DNA from: Bacteroidales bacterium
Lineage (GTDB): Bacteria; Bacteroidota; Bacteroidia; Bacteroidales; Prolixibacteraceae
Reading direction: 5' to 3'
DNA: 32,312 nucleotides
Assembly: GCA_012719495.1 (NCBI GenBank)
Contig: JAAYAG010000086.1
Location: 1 to 32,312 of the forward strand
This document shows, in pieces, positions 25,206 to 32,312 of the stretch. The notes below the pieces were generated by a model. That model was given only the letters and a program-made list of their open reading frames with translations. It was not told where the DNA came from and did not search any database. The position numbers and the translations under genes are program-made. Position 1 is the first letter of the stretch; each line of letters starts with the position of its first letter.

Positions 25206-26260
25206 TTTTTACGTCTGAAATAAATCAGCATGGCAAAGCTTAAAATGAGCATACCAGCCCACATTGCATAATATCCATAGCGAAAATGATATTCGGGCAC
25301 GAAATCAAAGTTGGTTCCGTATACCCCTACAATGAACGTTAGCGGTATGAAAATAGATGCGTAAATTGTGAGTACTTTCATCACTTCGTTCGAGCGGTTA
25401 TTAATGTTTGTATTATAAATGGTCAACTGGTCGCTGGTCATGGCATAATACGTTTCAACCGTTTCGAGGGCATACGTCAGCAAATCGTCGAGGTGGTCGA
25501 GGTAAGGTTGTGTTGAATTGGCAATAAGGTTAGTATCTGAATTCTTGAGAATTTTCGAGACTTCTTTGGCAGGGCGGATAATCTTCCGCAGAAAGCTTAT
25601 TTCTGTTTTGTAAAAATAAATATCGCGAATGAACTGAGGATTGGTTTTTTTCAACAGAAGATCTTCGTTTTTTTCAATCATTTCACCAAGTATGCCTATG
25701 GTAATCAAATAATTGTCGGCCATAGCATCAATAAGACGGTACAAAAGATAATCGGCACTACTTGATCTTAGCTTACCAATATTTTGCTCCAAACGTTCCC
25801 GAATCGGATTAAAATAATCTCCCACTTTTTCCTGAAAAGTGATCAACAGGTTTTGCGCCAGAATAAAGGTAATTTGGTCTGAAGCAATATTTTTACGGTC
25901 TTTATTGAATGACAACACCTTAAGAATCACAACCAAACTATCCTTTTCCTCCGTAACCTTAGGACGACGGTCGGTATTAACAATATCCTCTTGGGTAAGC
26001 GGAGAAACGCCGGCATAATTGCAAATGCCGGCAACAACATCAGGATCGTGAATACCATCGATATTTATCCAACAGACACGAGATGGGTCAATAGCCTCAA
26101 TAACTTGTTGATAAGAACTATACTCTTCATCTGTAAAAGAATTATTGGCATAGGAAATCAACCTGAAACGAGGCTGCTCCATTTTCTTCCTTCCAATAAA
26201 AGTTAATGTTCCGGGAGATTTACCAAGGGTATTTTGCCGGTTTTTAAGAAATCGTGCCAT
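25196..26260 (-). CDS. corA: CorA-family divalent cation transporter
   Basis: This encodes 354 residues from ATG 26260 (MARFLKNRQN). The frame extends to 26290, but that codon is TTG and is the end of a TATATTTG promoter element. The large N-terminal cytoplasmic domain and long stalk helix (~120-290) are followed by two membrane helices at the C-terminus (VLTIYASIFIPLTFIVGVYG and YYAMWAGMLILSFAMLIYF), ending in the basic RRKKWL. The pore-entrance signature is GTN rather than the usual GMN (YGTNFDFVPEY, Thr316). CorA proteins form pentameric Mg2+/Co2+ channels. With the altered signature, substrate or rate could differ. The hybrid regulator gene lies immediately downstream on the same strand and may be co-transcribed. 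Confidence 0.92.
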   Translation of the reverse strand: MARFLKNRQNTLGKSPGTLTFIGRKKMEQPRFRLISYANNSFTDEEYSSYQQVIEAIDPSRVCWINIDGIHDPDVVAGICNYAGVSPLTQEDIVNTDRRPKVTEEKDSLVVILKVLSFNKDRKNIASDQITFILAQNLLITFQEKVGDYFNPIRERLEQNIGKLRSSSADYLLYRLIDAMADNYLITIGILGEMIEKNEDLLLKKTNPQFIRDIYFYKTEISFLRKIIRPAKEVSKILKNSDTNLIANSTQPYLDHLDDLLTYALETVETYYAMTSDQLTIYNTNINNRSNEVMKVLTIYASIFIPLTFIVGVYGTNFDFVPEYHFRYGYYAMWAGMLILSFAMLIYFRRKKWL

Positions 26261-26287
26261 ACGCTGCGAGCTTTTGCCCAAAATTAC

Positions 26288-26295
26288 CAAATATA
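26288..26295 (-). promoter_or_regulatory. -7 promoter element upstream of corA
   Basis: The minus strand reads TATATTTG, an exact TAnnTTTG match, 28-35 bp before ATG 26260. Transcription would start near 26281, which rules out the TTG at 26290 as start. No -33 TTTG at standard spacing was found. Confidence 0.55.
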
Positions 26296-26440
26296 GTTTT
26301 GCGGCAATGCCTTATCCTATTGTTTTTTCGGTTGAAAGAATACGTTTGCCTATAAAAAAACACCACTTCCCGATTACATCCATTACATCAAGTTGCTTGA
26401 CATTACTTTTGAACTGCCATAAAACACAAACTTTTTTTAA

Positions 26441-27655
26441 ATGAAAACAACATTGCCACCCGTTGCCGGAAAAACAATAGAACTCAGTTTTTTCCCGCCT
26501 TACAATCTTACTCAAAACGACACAACATCGGATAGGTTTTACTTTTTATTGGAAGAATTTACTAAAAAAGTAGTTGACACGGGGCTGAAACATTTCGGTT
26601 CCGACATAGCCAACTTCAGGGAAACCGGTTACGCCACGAATAAAGTGTCTGACGAAGAACTTTTGCTCGAATTGTTAATGACAGGGGTTTTCTGGAATAC
26701 CTACAAAGGGCGCTGGCAATGGAACCTCCGGCTTATTACCCCAATGTTCAAAATGCTTTACCGCTTACGTTCCACAATATTGAAAAGCAGGGTCGACAAG
26801 CTTAGGGGCAAACTGGGCAATCGTTTATTGAACAAACCCGGCAAAGAAACACTAAACTTCAGCATAGATCAATTTGACAACCTGTTATACTGGCTCAGTG
26901 CTACAGGCGATTTCAAAATGGAAGTGAAAGCATTAAGCCGATGGCAAGATTACTTCTATTTCGAATTACAGCGCAACAGCCTCGACCTGTTGGAAGAAGT
27001 TTCAGCATTTGCCTCGTGGTTCGAAGATCAATCGAAAATACAACTGGGCTCATATACCGGGAATGTTTCATCGTTTCTGCAACACAACAAAAAAATGTAT
27101 GCCGGTCGCGAAGACCAGTTCTTCTGTACCCGTACCCAGGTTGAGTACCACATGAACATGGTGGGTGCCCAGATTATGAACAATAGCCTTAGAAAAGATT
27201 TTCTGCGAACTGAAAAAAAGATTTTATTGCTGCCTACCTGCATGATAAAAAACAAAGAATGTAAGGCAAAGGTGACAGACAATGCACTAATCTGCCAGCA
27301 TTGCACCAGCGATTGCAATGTATCGAAAACTGCCCGTGAAATGAAAATTTCGGGAATAGAAACCGTTTTAATCTGGCATTCATCTGATTTTTCGCGGTGG
27401 CTGAAACCCTGGGCCAACCAGAATTCTACCGGGCTTATCGGAACGGCTTGCGTTCTGAACCTTTTAGGCGGCGGGTATGAAATGAAAAACCTCAACATCC
27501 CTTCGCAATGCGTTTTCCTCGACTACTGCGGGTGTAATAAACATTGGAATAAAACAGGCATCGCAACCCGTATCAACTCAGAACAGGCGAAAGCACTTGT
27601 ATCGCTCGACGGGAAAAAAGAGCGAACCCCAGAAATAAAACGAAAAGCAGTATAA
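26441..27655 (+). CDS. DUF116 domain protein with long N-terminal extension
   Basis: This encodes 404 residues without signal peptide or membrane segment. The C-terminal ~150 residues match the DUF116 pattern: LLPTCMIKNKEC (C267, C274), then C285-x2-C288-x3-C292, then GLIGTACVLNLLGGGYEM and VFLDYCGCNKHW. The cysteines suggest a metal or Fe-S site. The ~230 N-terminal residues are helical and unassigned (for example FYFLLEEFTKKVVDTGLKHF and LLLELLMTGVFWNTYKGRW). DUF116 proteins are of unknown function and often lie near radical-SAM or lipoate-related genes, but no such genes are near here. The gene is divergent from corA across 150 bp and is followed by a terminator. Confidence 0.8.
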   Translation: MKTTLPPVAGKTIELSFFPPYNLTQNDTTSDRFYFLLEEFTKKVVDTGLKHFGSDIANFRETGYATNKVSDEELLLELLMTGVFWNTYKGRWQWNLRLITPMFKMLYRLRSTILKSRVDKLRGKLGNRLLNKPGKETLNFSIDQFDNLLYWLSATGDFKMEVKALSRWQDYFYFELQRNSLDLLEEVSAFASWFEDQSKIQLGSYTGNVSSFLQHNKKMYAGREDQFFCTRTQVEYHMNMVGAQIMNNSLRKDFLRTEKKILLLPTCMIKNKECKAKVTDNALICQHCTSDCNVSKTAREMKISGIETVLIWHSSDFSRWLKPWANQNSTGLIGTACVLNLLGGGYEMKNLNIPSQCVFLDYCGCNKHWNKTGIATRINSEQAKALVSLDGKKERTPEIKRKAV

Positions 27656-27670
27656 CAACAATACCTGCCG

Positions 27671-27701
27671 GGCCATTAGAGAATCTCTTTTGGCCTTTTT
27701 T
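27671..27701 (+). terminator. Intrinsic terminator after the DUF116 gene
   Basis: GGCCA-TTAGAGA pairs with TCTCTTT-TGGCC (27671-27695, one T-T mismatch), followed by a T-run to 27701. It lies 16 bp after the stop. Confidence 0.75.
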
Positions 27702-27941
27702 AGATTCAATTTGAAGAAAAAGCATGTATTGTTAATCCCAAAGCTATACGATTTTGAATAATGCAGATGTGAGAAACTGAAAGATGCCAAATGCTACAGT
27801 AATACAACATTATATGCAGAAAAAAGAATCAATTTTACAAAATGAACCAGGCTCTGGCTTAGAATAATGCTTAAATCGACAAATAATTCTTTCAATTTGA
27901 AATTATTTACTACTTTTTCGCCTCTTTTTAAAACTAAAATT

Positions 27942-28496
27942 ATGGAAGAACAAATAAGGCAAATTGCTGAACGAATTCGGGGATTACGCGAGGTTCTCGA
28001 CATAAGCGTTGATGATGCCGCAGCGACCTGCGGGATAAGCATTGAAAAATATCTTGAGTATGAATCGGGGAAAGCAGACATACCCGTTAGCGTGCTTCAC
28101 AATATTTCAAAGAAATACAATGTTGAACTTACCGTTTTGCTTACCGGCGAAGACCCTCACATGCACCAGTATTCACTCACGCGAAAAAATACAGGTGCAG
28201 CTGTTGAACGAACCAAAGCTTACAAATATCAATCGTTAGCTCAGGGTTTCATCAACAAAAAGGCCGAGCCGTTTATTGTTACCGTTGAGCCAAAACCCGA
28301 AGGCTGTTGCCAGAGTCTAAATCAACATCCGGGGCAGGAGTTCAACTACATTCTCGAAGGAAAATTGAAATTTTGTCTCGCCGGCAAAGAAATGATCCTA
28401 GAAGAGGGCGATTCAATTTATTTCAACTCTGGATTGCCCCACGGAATGCTTGCCCTCGACGAAAAACCTTGTCGCTTTCTAGCCATTATTTTTTAA
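27942..28496 (+). CDS. XRE-family regulator with C-terminal cupin domain
   Basis: This encodes 184 residues from ATG 27942 (MEEQIRQIAE). An in-frame ATG at 27867 would add 25 residues (LKSTNNSFNLKLFTTFSPLF region) with no counterpart in the family, so I prefer the internal start. Residues ~5-65 form a helix-turn-helix (IAERIRGLREVLDISVDDAA, then YLEYESGKADIPVSVLHNIS). Residues ~110-184 form a cupin barrel (HPGQEFNYILEGKLKFCLAG, then GDSIYFNSGLPHGMLAL), which in this class binds a small effector or metal. It is followed after 18 bp by an AMP-forming acyl-CoA synthetase, and the two form an operon. This pair recurs in Bacteroidota, so the regulator probably senses a carboxylic acid or CoA-linked metabolite and controls the ligase. 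Confidence 0.9.
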   Translation: MEEQIRQIAERIRGLREVLDISVDDAAATCGISIEKYLEYESGKADIPVSVLHNISKKYNVELTVLLTGEDPHMHQYSLTRKNTGAAVERTKAYKYQSLAQGFINKKAEPFIVTVEPKPEGCCQSLNQHPGQEFNYILEGKLKFCLAGKEMILEEGDSIYFNSGLPHGMLALDEKPCRFLAIIF

Positions 28497-28514
28497 TAAA
28501 ACAACCACATTACC

Positions 28515-30170
28515 ATGCAATTATACAAGAAATACCTTGCAAAAGCAGAATTCGACTCGCTCGACGATTTCTTAAAAAACTTCAAAATAGTTGTTCCCGA
28601 GAATTTCAATTTTGCATACGATGTTGTAGATGAATATGCCCGCATCGAGCCAAATAAAATTGCCCTCGTTTGGTGTAACGATGAAGGTCAAAGCCATAAC
28701 TTCACGTATGCCGAGATGAAAGAAAAAACCGACGCCGCCGCTTCGTATTTTCAGTCGGTTGGAGTTGGGCACGGCGATAAAGTGATGCTAATACTCAAAC
28801 GAAGGTTCGAATTTTGGTTTGCCGTGTTAGCCCTCCACAAAATTGGGGCAGTGGCCATTCCTGCCACTCACCTGCTTACCGACAAAGACATCATTTTCCG
28901 GAGCAATGCCGCTACAATTAAAGCCATAATCACTGTTGGTGAAGATATTGTAATAGAGCACGTTGACAAGGCGCTACCACAGTGCCCCTCGGTTGAGAAA
29001 TTAATCTCGGTTGGGCCAATATTTCCTGCACATTGGGAAAACTTTCAGCAAGGTATTGAGAAAGCTCCTGCCTTTGTGAGGCCCCAAAACCCATCGAAAA
29101 ACGACGACCTGCTGTTCTTGTATTTTACCTCGGGAACAACAGGAAATCCAAAGATGGTAGCCCACGACTACACCTACCCATTAGCCCACATTTCGACCGC
29201 TGTATTCTGGCACAATGTAGAAGAAGACGGACGGCACCTCACTGTGGCCGATACCGGCTGGGCAAAAGCCGTTTGGGGAAAACTCTACGGGCAAATGCTT
29301 GCCGGGTGCAGCGTATTTGTATACGACCACCAGAAATTTGTTCCGGCGGAGATGCTCGAAGTGATTTCGAAATACAAGGTGACTTCGTTTTGCGCCCCTC
29401 CAACAATCTACCGGTTCATGATCCGCGAAGATCTTTCAAAATACGATCTTTCGGCCCTGAAATATTGCACAACGGCCGGCGAAGCACTCAACCCAAAGGT
29501 TTACGAAACGTTTTACGAAAATACAGGCATCCATTTAATGGAAGCTTTCGGCCAAACCGAAACCACGGTACAGCTAGGAACTTTCCCCTGGATGAAGCCA
29601 AAACCAGGATCGATGGGGATACCCTCGCCACAATACCAGATTGACCTTTTGCGCCCCGATGGAACACGCTGCGAAGACGGCGAACAAGGGCAAATTGTAA
29701 TCCACGTAGGAGAACAAGCTCCTGTAGGGCTTTTCAAGGGGTATTACCGCGATGAGGAACGCACTACCGAAACCTGGCAAAACGGAATTTATTACACCGG
29801 CGACATTGCCTGGCGCGACGAGGACGGATATTACTGGTTTGTTGGCCGTGCCGACGATGTAATCAAAAGCTCTGGCTACCGTATTGGGCCTTTCGAAGTA
29901 GAAAGTGCCCTGATGACCCACCCGGCCGTGGTTGAATGTGCCGTTACCGGCGCCCCCGACGAAATTCGCGGGCAGGTGGTTAAAGCAACTATTGTACTGG
30001 CTAAAAGCTACTCTGCTTCAGAAGAGCTGGCAAGCGACATACAGGAACACGTGAAAAAAGTGACCGCACCATATAAATACCCAAGGATTGTTGAGTTTGT
30101 AGACGCACTTCCGAAAACAATCAGTGGAAAAATACGGCGAGTTGAAATAAGGGCAAAAGACAGCGAATAA
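28515..30170 (+). CDS. AMP-binding acyl-CoA synthetase (acetate/medium-chain ligase type)
   Basis: This 551-residue enzyme activates a carboxylic acid with ATP and loads it onto CoA in the cytoplasm. The P-loop YFTSGTTGNPK (203-213), the EAFGQTETT adenylate motif, YYTGDIAWRDEDGYYWFVGR, and the hinge plus DDVIKSSGYRIGPFEVES are all present. The catalytic lysine is K539 in TISGKIRR. The MACS-type length and the ADTGWAKAVWGKLYG segment favour a short/medium-chain acyl substrate over long-chain fatty acids, but the exact acid cannot be read from sequence. It is co-transcribed with the XRE-cupin gene 18 bp upstream and ends at a strong terminator. Confidence 0.93.
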   Translation: MQLYKKYLAKAEFDSLDDFLKNFKIVVPENFNFAYDVVDEYARIEPNKIALVWCNDEGQSHNFTYAEMKEKTDAAASYFQSVGVGHGDKVMLILKRRFEFWFAVLALHKIGAVAIPATHLLTDKDIIFRSNAATIKAIITVGEDIVIEHVDKALPQCPSVEKLISVGPIFPAHWENFQQGIEKAPAFVRPQNPSKNDDLLFLYFTSGTTGNPKMVAHDYTYPLAHISTAVFWHNVEEDGRHLTVADTGWAKAVWGKLYGQMLAGCSVFVYDHQKFVPAEMLEVISKYKVTSFCAPPTIYRFMIREDLSKYDLSALKYCTTAGEALNPKVYETFYENTGIHLMEAFGQTETTVQLGTFPWMKPKPGSMGIPSPQYQIDLLRPDGTRCEDGEQGQIVIHVGEQAPVGLFKGYYRDEERTTETWQNGIYYTGDIAWRDEDGYYWFVGRADDVIKSSGYRIGPFEVESALMTHPAVVECAVTGAPDEIRGQVVKATIVLAKSYSASEELASDIQEHVKKVTAPYKYPRIVEFVDALPKTISGKIRRVEIRAKDSE

Positions 30171-30202
30171 TATATTACTGATTGTATTATCGTCCGTTGC
30201 AC

Positions 30203-30239
30203 AAACCCCGAAGGTTTCAAAAACCTTCGGGGTTTCGCG
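30203..30239 (+). terminator. Intrinsic terminator after the acyl-CoA synthetase gene
   Basis: AAACCCCGAAGGTTT (30203-30217) pairs perfectly over 15 bp with AAACCTTCGGGGTTT (30221-30235) around CAA. The following T-run is short, but stem stability is high. The symmetric A/T ends would allow function on both strands. Confidence 0.75.
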
Positions 30240-30430
30240 TTGTACCGGGACAACCGCAAACCCGACAGCATCGCCAGACCTGTCGGAGTTTAGGAGGAAC
30301 GTGTTTACAGCGCCCAAGTCTATAGGCGACTAGGCGATGTTCATCGTTACACACCAGCCGACGTTGGTTTCATTCTACAAATTCTAAGTGGGGAAAAAAC
30401 CTTACTTGTAATACAAGGCTCCTTTGATTT
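30240..30430. other. Non-coding gap between convergent ligase and lipoprotein genes
   Basis: No gene is supported here. It contains a 13-bp palindrome (CTTGTA-A-TACAAG, about 30405-30417) near the lipoprotein stop. On the minus strand this is followed a few bases on by a T-run, so it may be a weak terminator for the lipoprotein gene. Confidence 0.35.
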
Positions 30431-32026
30431 TTATTTCCAGGTAAATGTTTTTGTTTTTTGCAGATCGGGTAAACCAAACTCATTTTCATCAAGTTTAAGT
30501 TCTCCTTCACCAGTAAACCACACCGCAATATCGGTCGAAGCGCCACTTTGGGAGCAACCAAGCCCCAACATGTTACTAACATTATTATAATTGCAGGTTT
30601 CCCACTCATTAGAGGTCTCTAAATATTCTATTTTTCCTGTACCCGCAGTTTGGATCAGATAAACATTGTACGAAAACAGAAAGATCGAAGGGATTTTTAC
30701 CGCGATACTATATTTCTTGTCCTTTTCAAGAACAGATTTATCGGGAAGTGCCATCAGATTAGGTCCATATTTGCCATTTTCGGGATATAGAAAAGCTATT
30801 TCGTTGGTCATTCCCCACGCTATTGAAAACGTGCGTATTGGCTCCTTCGAATCATTTTCATAGATCTCAAATATCCCACTTCCAGTACCTTGAAGGGTGA
30901 TCTTCCGGTCAACATCTGACACACCACTTTTTGCGGTCCATTCAATCCGGTCGGTAGAATTGTTAACAATTCTCCATTTTTCAAGTTCTTCGGGAGTGCC
31001 ATACTGCACCAAACGGCCTTTAGTTAACCCAACAATTGGCGAAGTATTTTTGAAAACCACTTTAGCCGTCATTCCATCGGGGACCAAAGCCCTGAGGCTA
31101 TAGTGGATATATGTTGAGACAAATTCGCCATCGGCCAATGCCAGCAGATTACGCCCAAACTCGCCCGAATCGGGGTATTGAATGCTCAACGTATATTCAA
31201 AAGGAGTTTTGCTGATAAAATTTGTCACTTTACTTTCAAAACCAGGAAGGGAAACAGGTGTTCCCAAATCGGAGTATCTTTTTTCAATATTCGACTTAAC
31301 CGAAACCAAATCCATGTTTTTCACATCGTTAATAAGGTCTCGACCCAAAAGCGTGTTATCTAGTTTGCCATCAGCCTTAATATCGAGGCTAATATTTGAA
31401 AGCAGTTCTGACAAAGCAGCTACGTTTCGCTTTCCTTGCAAAATAATCGATGCTGCCAATAAAATAGAGTTGTCATCGCCTGTTTCAGCAATGTTCAACT
31501 GTTCCGAAAACGCAATATCGGTTTTCTCCATCTCGAATAAAGCCAATACATCTTGTTGAGCTTGCTTTTTTGCATCGGCAAATGAAGCCCCATTTTCAAC
31601 CAAAAATTCGATTCTGTATTTTTCGAGTGTCGATAACACATTGACATTTATATTGCTATTCTGCGTAACATCGGCAATGCAATTTAACACCAACCTTTCG
31701 GTAGATACAGCTCCGCTAACCTCGTTAAAATAAAAACCATCGGCCTTAATTTCAACATAAGGTGAAAGCAGTTCAATTCCTTTAATCTCGAATTTACCAC
31801 TATTGTCGACAATTTGAGAGTTAAAGCTCCGCCCGGTTTGCACAAGATTTGTGTCGAGCTCAATAAGTTCAATCGAAGTTCCGCTTAAGTATGGTCCTTT
31901 TTGAATGAAGCCCGAAATTGTCACTTTCGATGAAGTATCGTTTTTTTGGTTTTCATCATCTTCGGTAGAACAAGCGGCCAGAGCAACCAATAAGCATATC
32001 AGGTAAAAGTTTAGGAAGTGTTTCAT
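30431..32026 (-). CDS. Probable surface-exposed lipoprotein of unknown function
   Basis: This 531-residue protein has a lipoprotein signal peptide (LICLLVALAAC, lipidated C19) followed by STEDDEN. An acidic stretch just after the cysteine matches the Bacteroidota lipoprotein export signal, so cell-surface exposure is inferred. Residues ~34-110 resemble a carboxypeptidase-regulatory/beta-sandwich domain (TISGFIQKGPYLSGTSIELI, with SGKFEIKGIELLSPYVEIKA). Residues ~115-255 are helical. Two similar repeats then follow (~265-375 and ~395-520), each opening with a Y-P-x-x-G-x-(F/Y)-G-x-N-L-(L/M)-A-L segment (YPDSGEFGRNLLAL and YPENGKYGPNLMAL) and containing a short strand-rich domain. No catalytic motif was recognised. 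About 190 bp downstream to the ligase terminator has no gene. Confidence 0.8.
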   Translation of the reverse strand: MKHFLNFYLICLLVALAACSTEDDENQKNDTSSKVTISGFIQKGPYLSGTSIELIELDTNLVQTGRSFNSQIVDNSGKFEIKGIELLSPYVEIKADGFYFNEVSGAVSTERLVLNCIADVTQNSNINVNVLSTLEKYRIEFLVENGASFADAKKQAQQDVLALFEMEKTDIAFSEQLNIAETGDDNSILLAASIILQGKRNVAALSELLSNISLDIKADGKLDNTLLGRDLINDVKNMDLVSVKSNIEKRYSDLGTPVSLPGFESKVTNFISKTPFEYTLSIQYPDSGEFGRNLLALADGEFVSTYIHYSLRALVPDGMTAKVVFKNTSPIVGLTKGRLVQYGTPEELEKWRIVNNSTDRIEWTAKSGVSDVDRKITLQGTGSGIFEIYENDSKEPIRTFSIAWGMTNEIAFLYPENGKYGPNLMALPDKSVLEKDKKYSIAVKIPSIFLFSYNVYLIQTAGTGKIEYLETSNEWETCNYNNVSNMLGLGCSQSGASTDIAVWFTGEGELKLDENEFGLPDLQKTKTFTWK

Positions 32027-32099
32027 ATTGAATGTTTTAAAACGTTAGAAACCGAAAGTTACAAAATATAAACAATAAAAAACAATGCTTGGCTATTAA

Positions 32100-32312
32100 A
32101 ACAGTAATCCCCCTTTTGATCCGCTGCACTCAAAGAAGGGGGAGGGCTGGGTATGCCCTATAGTAGCAGCAGTGTTCAAAAAAGTGATGCGAGAAGCCAT
32201 TGAGCAAAGTGGCATGACGAAGAAAGGCAGCATACACAGTTTGCGGCACAGTTTTGCCACGCATTTGCTCGATTCGGGGATTGACATACGGTATGTACAG
32301 GAGTTGCTGGGA
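32100..32312 (+). pseudogene. Tyrosine recombinase C-terminal fragment, 5'-truncated and cut by the window end
   Basis: The frame is open from just after a TAA at 32097 to the window end, but recognisable protein sequence begins only near 32163 ([20 protein letters not shown]). It continues into the XerC/XerD-type box [17 protein letters not shown], with the catalytic Arg and His of the second conserved box, and [11 protein letters not shown]. The N-terminal domain and the first catalytic arginine are absent upstream. The preceding ~60 codons encode nothing integrase-like and include a TCCCCCTT/AAGGGGGA inverted repeat (32108-32143). It is therefore probably a decayed remnant of an integrase or an IS-associated recombinase. 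The rest may lie beyond the window. Confidence 0.75.

Noticed and set aside
32096-32287. 63-codon minus-strand frame at the right end
   Set aside because: It is antisense to the recognisable recombinase box ([12 protein letters not shown]) and has no features of its own.
1-32312. CRISPR array, rRNA operon, intact insertion sequence or prophage
   Set aside because: I saw no regularly spaced direct repeats, no rRNA-like sequence and no complete transposase or phage structural genes in the window.

Overview
The window looks like a chromosomal segment of a Bacteroidota bacterium, probably from the Bacteroidales/Marinilabiliales side of the phylum. This rests on gene content: DUF2851, DUF5715, a one-protein hybrid two-component regulator of the Bacteroides type, a long-form PyrF and a TatC with an inserted loop. 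It also rests on signals: almost no Shine-Dalgarno sequences and several TAnnTTTG promoter elements. No rank below the phylum can be fixed from the sequence alone.

Left part (1-8700). A partial, probably outer-membrane beta-barrel gene and a small DUF6483-like gene precede a convergent DUF2851 gene. From about 2950 to 8675 lies a visibly AT-richer block that looks accessory. Three minus-strand genes encode signal-less, mostly unrecognised proteins of 190, 118 and 436 aa. They diverge from a plus-strand operon of an AidA/PixA-like protein, a TPR-containing HisKA_2 histidine kinase and a LytTR response regulator. The first two operon genes share a TAATG stop/start. This divergent six-gene block is my best candidate for an undescribed system: a two-component pair physically tied to an inclusion-body-type protein and probably controlling it and its divergent neighbours.

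Middle part (8800-21000). This is mainly housekeeping: pyrF, an exported M28 peptidase, recQ, tatC-lptB, tRNA-Leu(UAG), tig-clpP-clpX, a DUF5715 M15-like gene and dusB. Several intrinsic terminators and promoter elements can be read. Between the clpX terminator and the DUF5715 gene sits a 265-bp element made of one 32-34-bp outer inverted repeat enclosing two further hairpins. It forms a three-way-junction or cloverleaf and is probably a mobile repeat or a structured RNA.

Right part (21000-32312). A 1,400-residue hybrid two-component regulator lies directly downstream of corA, with no SusC/SusD or glycosidase genes in view. Next come a DUF116 protein with a long extra N-terminus, an XRE-cupin regulator paired with an AMP-forming acyl-CoA synthetase, and a probably surface-exposed lipoprotein. 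The window ends inside a 5'-truncated tyrosine recombinase remnant, which marks a mobile-element boundary.

The annotated extents of pyrF, corA and the DUF5715 gene can be trimmed to internal ATG codons. The longest reading frames begin at TTG codons that, for pyrF and corA, are part of the -7 promoter element itself.
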